Origin: Rhizobium sp. | GTDB taxonomy: Bacteria > Pseudomonadota > Alphaproteobacteria > Rhizobiales > Rhizobiaceae | DNA: 64,000 nt | Reading direction: 5' to 3' | Assembly: GCA_019739215.1 (NCBI GenBank) | Contig: JAHHDR010000035.1 | Location: 62,001-126,000, forward strand | Shown: positions 27,843-35,916 of the stretch, one piece after another | Layout: the number at the start of each line of letters is the position of its first letter | Numbering within the stretch: position 1 is the stretch's first letter | Notes under the pieces: model-generated | What the model was told of the DNA's origin: nothing | Database searches by the model: none | What the model saw: only the letters and a program-made list of their open reading frames with translations | Position numbers and translations under genes: made by a program

Positions 27843-30406
27843 GCATCATCGAGAATGTCACTCCCGTTCAGGCCGGCAAGGCCATTGTCCTCGGTGAGTT
27901 TCCCTGCACGCAGACGCAGCTTCGCTGCTGGGTGCTCGACCAGCTGAAGCCCGGCAATCCGGCGCTGAACGTCGCCGTGCGCTGGGAAGTCCGCGGCAGC
28001 TTCAAGTCGTCGACGATCGAGGCCGCGCTGCGCAAGGTGATCCAGCGCCACGAGATCCTGCGGACCTGCTTCGTCGAGCGGAATGGCGAGCCTCGTCAGC
28101 AGATTGTCGAGAGCGTCGACTTCCGGATGTCGGTCATCGACCTGAGGAACGTTCCATCCGACCAGCGCCAGAAGCGCATCCTGGAGATCGGCGAGGAAAC
28201 AGCCAGCGAGCCGTTCGATCTCGGCAAGCCCTGCCTGTTCCGGGTGTCGCTGCTGATGGTCAGCAACGACAGTGCGTTCCTGCTGATCACCGCCCACCAG
28301 AGCTGCTTCGACGGCTACTCCATCCGGGTGCTGGGGCGCGAAGTCGGCGAGATCGCGGCCGCGATCGACGCCGGTCGCATGGCGGCGCTACCCGATCTGC
28401 CGCTGCAATATGCCGATTTCGCCATGTGGCAGGAGGAGTATCTCGCAAGCTACGGGTTCGAAGCCGAGAAGGCCTTCTGGCAGGACAGGCTGAAGAACGC
28501 GCCCTATTTCGAAATCGCCACCGACAGGCCGCGCGGCGCGGTCAAGACCAGCCGCGGCAACATCATGTCGGTGCTCAAGGCCGGCGATTTCGGCGAGCGC
28601 ATGGAGGCGGCGGCCCGCGAGAACCGGCTGTCGCTCTATGCCTATGGCGCCGCCGTCGCCAGTGCCATGCTCTACGGACTTTCCGGAAGCGGCCCGGTCC
28701 TGTTCGGGACCCAGGTTGCCGGTCGCGAGAACAGCGATCTCGAGGACATGATCGGGGTCTTCATCAACAATGTCGTCATGCGCTTCGATGTCGCCGACGC
28801 CGTGACTTTCAGGGACCATGTCCATGGCGCCGGCCAGATCGTCACCGATGCGCTCAACAACCAGAACATGCCGTTCAACAAACTCGTCGAACTCGTCAAC
28901 CCGGTGCGCGACCCGTCGCGAAACCCGCTGATCTCGGTGAACTTCAACTGCCAGAAGGCTTTCCTGGAGGATATGCAATATGGCGGCTTCCAGCTCATCA
29001 GCGCGCCATCGCAGTCGCCGGGCGTGATCTACGACCTGAGCTTCATGATGATCGGCCGACCCTCGGGCTGGCGCATGTCGATCGAGTACAATGCGGATCT
29101 CTACGAGCCGGAAACGATCGAACTGTTCCTGCAACTCTGGCAGGATGCCTATGAACTGGCGCTATCGACGCCGGATGTCCCGCTTGCGGCTTTCAGGGAT
29201 ATCGCGTCGAAGGTCGCGCATGCCCGCGCGCGCAGGTTCGGCGCGGTCGAGCAGGTGCCGCTGCTGTCGGCAGCCACGGCGCCGACCGACCAGCCCTCGG
29301 ACCCTGCATCCATGACCTTTGCCCAGCGCGTGCAGATGCTGGCGGACATCTGGCGCGAGGTGTTGCCGGTGGACACCGTCGGGGCGGACAGCAATTTCTT
29401 CCAGGCGGGCGGGCATTCGCTGCTTGCGCTCAGGATGATCTCGAAGGTGCGCGAGACGTTCGGGGTGAAGCCGGACCTCGAGCTTCTCTTCCGCATGCCT
29501 GTGCTGAAGGACTTCGCAGGGGCGATCTTCGGAGCGCCGACCGCGCCGGTGCATGAAGCGCCGGTGCCGGCGGCCGCAGCCACGCCGAACCCGTGGGAAC
29601 TCACCACCTACAAGTCCGGCCACGGCGCAATGTCGATCTACACGCTCAACCACCCGTTCCTGTTCTACCGGCTGGCGAGCGAGTTGCGCGATGACATTTC
29701 GGTCTACAACGTCCATCTCTTCAACGCTCCCAGTTCCGTCGACTATGGTACGCAGTCGCTCGAGGAGTTTGCCCGGCAGGCCATCGAGGCGATGAACATT
29801 CCGCAGAATGGCGGGTCGATCGCCATCATGGGCCTGTGCGTGAACGGCGTGCTGGCGATGGAAATCGGCCGACAACTGCATGCGAAGGGTGTCGACCTGC
29901 GCCTGATCGCGGCGATCGACGCCTGGGCGCCGGGCTATTTCCGCAGCCTGCCGACGCTGACCCAGTGGCGCTGGAACGCAGAGCGCCGGTTCAAGCGCAT
30001 CGGCTATTTCACCGGGAGGCTCCTCACCGGCCGCATGAACCTCGTTTCCTACATGAAGGAATTCAACGCCTCGCTTGCCCTGATGAACGCGCTCGGCGTC
30101 CAGTCCGCCCGTCCGTCCGACGAGGAAGAGACCAATGCGACGGTGACGGATATCCTGGTCAAGGCCGCACGCTCGCACACGGTCCGGCCGAGCGATGCGC
30201 CTACCCTGCTGTTCCGCAGCCAGGCCAACCATACCCGAGCAAGGAAACTCCTGTTCGGCTGGGCCGGCGCAGTCTCCGCCGACAGCCGGGTCGAGGACCT
30301 CGAAGGATGGCATGAGGATTCGCTGACGCAGGGCGGGATCAGCAAGCTTGCCAAGCTCGTGTCCATGCGTCTCGACGAGGAAGGCGCGTCAAGCCGTGCT
30401 GGATAA
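27839..30406 (+). CDS. Terminal NRPS protein: C-T-thioesterase, no adenylation domain
   Basis: The 855-residue protein starts at ATG 27839, overlapping the previous stop by four bases. Residues about 15-445 form a condensation domain whose motif reads HQSCFDG (H153-Q154-D158-G159), so the usual catalytic second histidine is glutamine. A carrier follows (GGHSLLAL, S527). The C-terminal thioesterase-like domain (about 580-850) has GLCVNG with Cys 667 where most type I thioesterases have serine, a candidate acid D694 (AAIDAWAPG) and histidine H825. No adenylation domain exists, so the carrier must be loaded in trans or serve only for chain transfer. The protein probably releases the product, by hydrolysis or cyclisation. 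Confidence 0.9.
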   Translation: MSIIENVTPVQAGKAIVLGEFPCTQTQLRCWVLDQLKPGNPALNVAVRWEVRGSFKSSTIEAALRKVIQRHEILRTCFVERNGEPRQQIVESVDFRMSVIDLRNVPSDQRQKRILEIGEETASEPFDLGKPCLFRVSLLMVSNDSAFLLITAHQSCFDGYSIRVLGREVGEIAAAIDAGRMAALPDLPLQYADFAMWQEEYLASYGFEAEKAFWQDRLKNAPYFEIATDRPRGAVKTSRGNIMSVLKAGDFGERMEAAARENRLSLYAYGAAVASAMLYGLSGSGPVLFGTQVAGRENSDLEDMIGVFINNVVMRFDVADAVTFRDHVHGAGQIVTDALNNQNMPFNKLVELVNPVRDPSRNPLISVNFNCQKAFLEDMQYGGFQLISAPSQSPGVIYDLSFMMIGRPSGWRMSIEYNADLYEPETIELFLQLWQDAYELALSTPDVPLAAFRDIASKVAHARARRFGAVEQVPLLSAATAPTDQPSDPASMTFAQRVQMLADIWREVLPVDTVGADSNFFQAGGHSLLALRMISKVRETFGVKPDLELLFRMPVLKDFAGAIFGAPTAPVHEAPVPAAAATPNPWELTTYKSGHGAMSIYTLNHPFLFYRLASELRDDISVYNVHLFNAPSSVDYGTQSLEEFARQAIEAMNIPQNGGSIAIMGLCVNGVLAMEIGRQLHAKGVDLRLIAAIDAWAPGYFRSLPTLTQWRWNAERRFKRIGYFTGRLLTGRMNLVSYMKEFNASLALMNALGVQSARPSDEEETNATVTDILVKAARSHTVRPSDAPTLLFRSQANHTRARKLLFGWAGAVSADSRVEDLEGWHEDSLTQGGISKLAKLVSMRLDEEGASSRAG

Positions 30407-32012
30407 GGTCGCCCACGCGGCCGCGATGACGCGCCCGCTGCGGATCGGCGTGTTGCTCGGTTCGGGGCAGCGGCGCGAGGCGTGGCAATTGCGGGTTCTC
30501 GATCGGCTCGGCGCCGATCCCGACCTGTACCGGGTGACGGAACTTGTCCATCCCGAGGCTACGGCCCGCAAGGCCGCGCCCGGGCTGTTTCGCCATGCCA
30601 TGCGGCTCGAAGGTGCCATCCTCGCCAGGGAAGCGGCATTCCAGCCGAGCGAGCCCGTCGGGGTGCCGGAGGTCGTGACGCTGCCACCCGGCGATGGCGG
30701 CCTCGCGCTTGACAGCAATGCCGCGAAACGCCTTTTGAAAGACCATGATCTCGACCTCGTCATCCGCATGACGCCGGCGTCGCTGCCGGACGCGGTCGTT
30801 GCCATCCTGCCCTTCGGCGAATGGGCTTTCTCCTTTTCGACGGATCAGGACGGAGGCGCCGACTGGACGGGGTTCCGGGATGTCGTCGATCATCTCCCCT
30901 CAAGCGAGATCAGCCTCAATGCCAGGCAGGGTGGCCGTTCTTCGGTCATCGCGTCGGGAGGGTTCAACCCGAAATTCTCGGCCACGCGGAATTCCGGGTT
31001 TCTCAAGGAGCGGGCCGTGACGATGCTGATGCGCGAGCTGCGGCGGCTGCATGACAACGGCGTCGTCGCGTCGAGCGGCGTAGCGCCGAAGCCGGCGCCC
31101 GGGCCGCCGTCCGGCAGGGATCTGTTGCGCTATTCTGTCGGGCTGGGAACAAGCCTCGCCCGCCGTGCCACCAAGGCGGTGAAGGCGAGGACCGGCCTGG
31201 GCGCGACGGTCTGGACGCTTTATGTCGGACGTGGCGACATCACCGATTTCGATCCGGGGAGTGCGGTCGAGATCGCGCCTTCCGCCGGCGAGATCCGGGC
31301 GGACCCGTTCCTGTTCGAGCATGATCACCAGCTCTATCTTTTCTACGAAGCCTACAAGGCCGGCGACCGCAAGGCGCATATCGCCGTGGGCCGGCTCGAC
31401 GGAGACAGCCTGGTGCCGCTCGGAAAGGCATTGGAGAAGGAGCATCACCTCTCCTATCCGTTCGTCTTCTCCCATGATGGCGAGATCTACATGATCCCCG
31501 AAACCAACCAGGCTCGACGGGTCGAAGTCTGGCGATGCGTGGATTTTCCCCTGCGCTGGGAATTGCACGCGACCGCCCTGGAGGGCCACTCGCCGGCGGA
31601 TAGCGCACTGGTCCGGCATGCCGGCGCGTGGTGGCTGTTCACCAACCTGTCGGACTTTCATGCCTACGAGGACCATTGCAGTGAGTTGCATGTCTTCCGG
31701 GTCGACGGTCCGTCACTGAGGACCATCGAACCTCACAGGCTCAATCCCGTGGTCATCGACGGGACGGTCGCGCGCAATGCCGGCCGGCTGTTCTCGAAGG
31801 ACAACAGGCTCCATCGCCCGTCGCAGCGCAACGAGCACGGCATCTACGGCTACGGGCTGAACATCATGGAGATCGATCAGCTCGACCTCGACCGGTATAG
31901 CGAGCGATGCGTGCGGGTCGTCCATCCGGATTTCAAGCCCGGGCTGATGGGGTGCCATCATTTCGACTCCGCCGGAGGGCGGTTCGTCATCGATGCGCGG
32001 CTAAATGACTAG
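30396..32012 (+). CDS. Formyltransferase-like domain fused to GINT1-type beta-propeller domain
   Basis: The 538-residue protein probably starts at GTG 30396 (GAAGG upstream), overlapping the thioesterase stop by 11 bases. Residues about 10-235 resemble a formyltransferase fold (RIGVLLGSGQRREAW, LPFGEWAFSFS), but the catalytic histidine region is not conserved. Residues about 275-538 resemble the five-bladed propeller named after the N-terminus of plant glucosamine inositolphosphorylceramide transferase, with repeated blocks ADPFLFEHD, SYPFVFSHDGEIYMIPE, WWLFTNLSD and GRLFSKDNRLHRPSQ. Bacterial members often sit in polysaccharide or specialised-metabolite loci and their activity is not known to me. 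It may modify the NRPS product or a glycan. Confidence 0.7.
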   Translation: MLDKVAHAAAMTRPLRIGVLLGSGQRREAWQLRVLDRLGADPDLYRVTELVHPEATARKAAPGLFRHAMRLEGAILAREAAFQPSEPVGVPEVVTLPPGDGGLALDSNAAKRLLKDHDLDLVIRMTPASLPDAVVAILPFGEWAFSFSTDQDGGADWTGFRDVVDHLPSSEISLNARQGGRSSVIASGGFNPKFSATRNSGFLKERAVTMLMRELRRLHDNGVVASSGVAPKPAPGPPSGRDLLRYSVGLGTSLARRATKAVKARTGLGATVWTLYVGRGDITDFDPGSAVEIAPSAGEIRADPFLFEHDHQLYLFYEAYKAGDRKAHIAVGRLDGDSLVPLGKALEKEHHLSYPFVFSHDGEIYMIPETNQARRVEVWRCVDFPLRWELHATALEGHSPADSALVRHAGAWWLFTNLSDFHAYEDHCSELHVFRVDGPSLRTIEPHRLNPVVIDGTVARNAGRLFSKDNRLHRPSQRNEHGIYGYGLNIMEIDQLDLDRYSERCVRVVHPDFKPGLMGCHHFDSAGGRFVIDARLND

Positions 32013-32747
32013 GCTTGCGTCCTGGATCAGGACCCGGGCGAGGGACTGGTAGCGCAACTGCGCCGTATGTCCCATCGTCATGGCAGCCAGCGCGCCGACA
32101 AATCCCTGTGGCACGTCGACATTGTAGAGCGTCCAGGTGTCGCCGGGGTGATCGTCGCCCTCCAGGCGTTCGAGCCGCGGCGCGCCGGCCTCCGCGATCG
32201 TCACGTCGAAGGAATCCAGCGGCAGCAGCAGGCCCGCGCCATGTGCCTTCACGAATGCCTCCTTGCGGGTCCAGCATCGGTAGAAGGCCGGCATGTATTC
32301 GTGCTGCGGCAGCGCGTTGAGGAGCGAACATTCGCGCGACGAGAAGAAGTGCCTGGCGACATCCTCCGAGATCGGCCTGATTTCCTCGATGTCGATGCCG
32401 ACGGGGAACCTGTCGCAGACGGCGAGGATCGCGCGGTCGGCGCTGTGGCTGAGATTGAATTGCAGCGGCACGCGCATGGACGGACCGATCTCCGGCTTGC
32501 CGTGGACACCGGTCACGAGCGTCACCGCACTGGCGGAGATCCCGAGATAGCGACTCAGGATCATTCGCATCAGTCCGCGCGCGGTGCTGAACCGGATGGC
32601 ATCGCGCTCCCGCACGAAGCGGGTGGCGCGCATCGTTTCCTCAGGAGACAGGGTGTCCCAGAGTCGGGAGACTTCAGGTATGGAGCGGTCGAGAGACCAA
32701 CTCCAAATATCGATGATCCCCTGTCCGACTCTCGGTACCTGTTCCAT
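32001..32747 (-). CDS. 4'-phosphopantetheinyl transferase, Sfp type
   Basis: The 248-residue protein has the Sfp-type magnesium and CoA motifs: FNLSHSADRAILAV near residue 96, GIDIEEI near 118-124 and WTRKEAFVKAHG near 160-171. It would load phosphopantetheine onto the serines of the four carrier domains encoded by this cluster (S566, S983, S2627 and S527 in their proteins). Its ATG follows directly on the TAA of the DegT aminotransferase gene, so the two form an operon on the strand opposite the synthetases. Its 3' end overlaps the end of the propeller-protein gene by 12 bases. Confidence 0.92.
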   Translation of the reverse strand: MEQVPRVGQGIIDIWSWSLDRSIPEVSRLWDTLSPEETMRATRFVRERDAIRFSTARGLMRMILSRYLGISASAVTLVTGVHGKPEIGPSMRVPLQFNLSHSADRAILAVCDRFPVGIDIEEIRPISEDVARHFFSSRECSLLNALPQHEYMPAFYRCWTRKEAFVKAHGAGLLLPLDSFDVTIAEAGAPRLERLEGDDHPGDTWTLYNVDVPQGFVGALAAMTMGHTAQLRYQSLARVLIQDASLVI

Positions 32748-33944
32748 TTAGCTGTTCCGATAGCCGGGAGAGGGGCGGAGCAATCCGGGATTTTCATTGC
32801 CCCAGCGCGCCATTCCATGCGCCAGATATCGCATGAGCGGCTGCGGATAGTTTTCCCCCACGCTGATACGGCAGCTCCGCTTGAGGATGTCCAGCGATGC
32901 GGCGCACATGTCGGGAGGGTACTGGACCTTTCTTTCCGTCCAGGCATAGGGGTTCATCTTGGGATGGATCGGCCGCTGCTCGAGGATCGGCTGCCAGAAG
33001 GAGAAGATGTGGCGGCTCGAATCGTGGATGCGCTGCACGCCCCGCTTCTGGGCCCGCGCAAAGGCCATGGCGTCGTCCTGCGTTTCAAAGATTGCGTGCA
33101 GGCCCGCCGCGCCTGCCGGATCGTGGCTCGGGCCGACCCGGAAATTCGGGTTCCTCGCGATGATGTCCGCCATCATCGCCCGCCTCTCGCGCATCCGGCG
33201 GAGCATGGGATCGAGTTTCCTGAGTTGAACCTTGAGCATTGCGCCCTGAATCTGGCTGGCCTTGAGATTGATGCCCGGAATGGGGGGCATGTTGGCATTG
33301 TCGAGATGGCCGCGGAACACCGCGCCGATGTCGTGGTACATCCGGGCGCGGGCGAAGTATTCATCGTTGTTGGTGACGATAGCGCCGCCTTCGCCGATGC
33401 TGATGTTCTTGAACTGGTTGAAGCTGAACGCCCCGAGATCTCCGATCGTGCCGACGCGTCGCCCCTTGTAGCTGACCCCGACCGCCTGGCAGGCATCCTC
33501 GATGACGATGAGCCCGTGGTCGCGGGCGATCTTCATGATCGCATCCATGTCGCAGGCCATGTTGGCCATGTGCACGGGGATGATGGCGCGCGTCGCCGGG
33601 GTGATCTTTCGCAGGATGTCGGATGGCGAAATCGTCAGCGTCGCGTCGATGTCGACGATGACCGGGACCGCGCCCACGGCAAGCGGTGCCGCGGCCGTTG
33701 CAATCCAGGTATAGGCCGGCACGAGCACCTCGTCTCCCGGTCCGATGCCCGCAGCCACGAGGGCAGCAATCAGCGCGCCCGTGCCGTTGCTCGTGGTCAA
33801 GGTGTGCTTGACGTCGAACTTGTCCGAAAACGCTGCTTCGAAATAGGCAAGGGGGCCGCCCTCGCTGCCATTGTAGCGGGCCAGCCTCCCGGAGGCGATG
33901 ACGGGCGCCAGCGCCAGCCATTCTCGCAGTCCAACACGTGCCAC
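32748..33944 (-). CDS. DegT/DnrJ/EryC1-family PLP aminotransferase
   Basis: From GTG 33944, chosen for GGAGG five bases upstream, the protein has 398 residues; a TTG at 33962 is an alternative. Family blocks are SNGTGALIAALVAAGIGPGD, the cofactor aspartate in VIEDACQAVG, and the Schiff-base lysine in SFNQFKNISIGEGG (K179). Such enzymes usually aminate keto-sugars, or make amino acids for antibiotics such as AHBA-type and inositol-derived units. Here it may supply an unusual amine substrate or decorate a sugar; the genome context fits either. It is in an operon with the phosphopantetheinyl transferase. Confidence 0.88.
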   Translation of the reverse strand: MARVGLREWLALAPVIASGRLARYNGSEGGPLAYFEAAFSDKFDVKHTLTTSNGTGALIAALVAAGIGPGDEVLVPAYTWIATAAAPLAVGAVPVIVDIDATLTISPSDILRKITPATRAIIPVHMANMACDMDAIMKIARDHGLIVIEDACQAVGVSYKGRRVGTIGDLGAFSFNQFKNISIGEGGAIVTNNDEYFARARMYHDIGAVFRGHLDNANMPPIPGINLKASQIQGAMLKVQLRKLDPMLRRMRERRAMMADIIARNPNFRVGPSHDPAGAAGLHAIFETQDDAMAFARAQKRGVQRIHDSSRHIFSFWQPILEQRPIHPKMNPYAWTERKVQYPPDMCAASLDILKRSCRISVGENYPQPLMRYLAHGMARWGNENPGLLRPSPGYRNS

Positions 33945-34170
33945 CGACCCCTCCGAGCACAACTTCAGATTTTTGCTGAATTGACTGCAGTCTAGCGCCA
34001 GTAAGCCTGGTGTTCAAAATGGATTTGCGACTTACATTTGCCGCCCATCAGACTAGTCGCGCGTAACCGCAAGCAGTAGGGCGGCGGCCCAACGTACACA
34101 TATTGGCCGATTTCGGTGCGCTCAACTGATCTGCTACAAAATAGTTGTCATAGAACGCGAGGATGGAAGC

Positions 34171-35916
34171 TTGGCGATCAGGGACTTGCGGACTGCGCCG
34201 GCGGGGCTCGTGCTCCACACGGATGTTGCAGTCATCGGCGGCGGCCCGGCCGGCCTTGCGATCGCGCGGGAGCTGTGTGGGACCCGTATCCGGGTGACCG
34301 TGGTCGACAGCGGCGGCTTCGAGGATGACCGCGCATTGGACAGTCTCAACACGGTCGAGCGTGTCGGTGCCCAGGCAACGGGCCAAACGTTGGGACGCGG
34401 CTATTCGGGCTCGCTTGCCTGGCTCAACGCCATTCCCGCATTCGAACTGCGTCACAGGGGGCTCGGCGGCAGCACCCGCACATGGATCGGCAAATGCGCG
34501 GCGTTCGACGAAATCGATCTGGAGAAGCGTCGATGGGTGCCGGCGTCCGGATGGCCGATCAGCCACGGACAACTCATGCCCTATCTCGATCGTGCTGCGG
34601 AACTCCTCAATCTGGGCCCGAACGTCTACGACCATCAGCTCTATGGCCTGCTGCGTTCGCCGCCGGACAGGGACATGTTCGGTGACGACCGGCTGCGGCC
34701 ATTCTTCTGGCAGTTCAGCCACGAGCCGGGCTCAAGCGAGCCGATGCGGTTCAAGCAAGTCGCCAGGCGGGCCGATGCACACAATATCGATTTCCTGACG
34801 CATGCGACGGTTACCCGGATCGACACGGACGAAGGTGGCGGGCGCGTGCGATCGGTCACCGTGCGCAATGACCATGGCGGCCATGCCGTCGTGCATGCCC
34901 CGATGATCGTGCTCTGTGCGGGCGGCATTGAAAATCCGCGCATCCTTCTGGCATCTCCGGGCGCCCGCGGCGGCGGGCTGGGCAACCAGCATGGCGTCGT
35001 CGGCCGCTATCTCGCCGACCACCCGCGCGCCATGATCGCAAGCGTGCCGGACCGCGCGATCACGGAAGTGTCGCGGATCTTCACCTTCTACGGCCTGGCC
35101 GACCCGGCTGCACCGAATTTCTACCTGCATGGGTTTTCGCTGAGCCCGACATTGCAGCGCAGCGAGGGCTTGCTGAATTGCGCGGCCTATCCCGTCCAGA
35201 CGCTCGCCCAGGATGATCCCTGGCATGCGCTCCGGCGCCTGTCGGGCCGGCCCGGCAAGGATATGGCGGCGGACCTTTGGCATGTGTTGCGGTCGCCGGG
35301 TCTCATTGCCGCCGGCGCCTTCGAACGCCTGCATCGGCGCAGGGGCTTGCCGCGAAAGGCCGCCGCGCTGCGGTTCGACGCGCTGGTGGAACAGCGTCCC
35401 AATCCCCAGAGCCGCGTGACGCTGTCGCGCCACCGGGACCGCCATGGCGTGGCGATCCCCCGGGTCGACTGGCGGATCGGCGAGCATGAGGTTCGAAGCC
35501 TCTGCCGGCTGGCGGAGGAGATGGCGGCCGCGTTCAGCCGCGCGGGTCTGCCCGAGCCGCTGCTGCCCGACTGGGTGTTGCAGGGCAACGCCCAGGATGT
35601 GCCGCTGGCGGACATGGCGCATCCGTCCGGCACGACCCGGATGGGTACCGACGTCAGGTCAAGCGTCGTCGATGCCAATTGCATGGTCCATGGGGTCGAG
35701 GGCCTGTTCATTGCGGGAAGTTCCGTCTTTCCGACGTCGGGCCACGCCAATCCCACGCTGATGATCGTCAGTCTTGCGTTGCGACTGGCCGATCACCTGC
35801 GGGCCTATGTTCGCACCGCAGGCGAACAGCAAGAGCGGACGCTGCCGAAGCGGCGCGCGTCGGGCGTCCAGGCCCGGGCGCTCAAGGGCGCCAATCTCAG
35901 TTTCCAAAAGCCATGA
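34171..35916 (+). CDS. GMC-family FAD oxidoreductase (choline dehydrogenase-like)
   Basis: The 581-residue protein has an N-terminal FAD dinucleotide-binding motif (VAVIGGGPAGLAIARE, about residues 19-34). The C-terminal GMC signature includes HPSGTTRMG near 484 and SGHANPT near 524, where the histidine serves in catalysis of alcohol oxidation. The start is TTG with GAGGA nine bases upstream; the nearby ATG at 34163 is out of frame. It is divergent from the DegT operon and converges with the next flavoprotein, overlapping it by 20 bases. It could oxidise a hydroxyl of the NRPS product or a sugar, which is inference from location. Confidence 0.85.
   Translation: MAIRDLRTAPAGLVLHTDVAVIGGGPAGLAIARELCGTRIRVTVVDSGGFEDDRALDSLNTVERVGAQATGQTLGRGYSGSLAWLNAIPAFELRHRGLGGSTRTWIGKCAAFDEIDLEKRRWVPASGWPISHGQLMPYLDRAAELLNLGPNVYDHQLYGLLRSPPDRDMFGDDRLRPFFWQFSHEPGSSEPMRFKQVARRADAHNIDFLTHATVTRIDTDEGGGRVRSVTVRNDHGGHAVVHAPMIVLCAGGIENPRILLASPGARGGGLGNQHGVVGRYLADHPRAMIASVPDRAITEVSRIFTFYGLADPAAPNFYLHGFSLSPTLQRSEGLLNCAAYPVQTLAQDDPWHALRRLSGRPGKDMAADLWHVLRSPGLIAAGAFERLHRRRGLPRKAAALRFDALVEQRPNPQSRVTLSRHRDRHGVAIPRVDWRIGEHEVRSLCRLAEEMAAAFSRAGLPEPLLPDWVLQGNAQDVPLADMAHPSGTTRMGTDVRSSVVDANCMVHGVEGLFIAGSSVFPTSGHANPTLMIVSLALRLADHLRAYVRTAGEQQERTLPKRRASGVQARALKGANLSFQKP

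Noticed and set aside
34048-34722. 224-codon minus-strand ORF opposite the GMC oxidoreductase start
   Set aside because: It is antisense to the FAD-binding domain of a clear GMC enzyme and has no recognisable motif.
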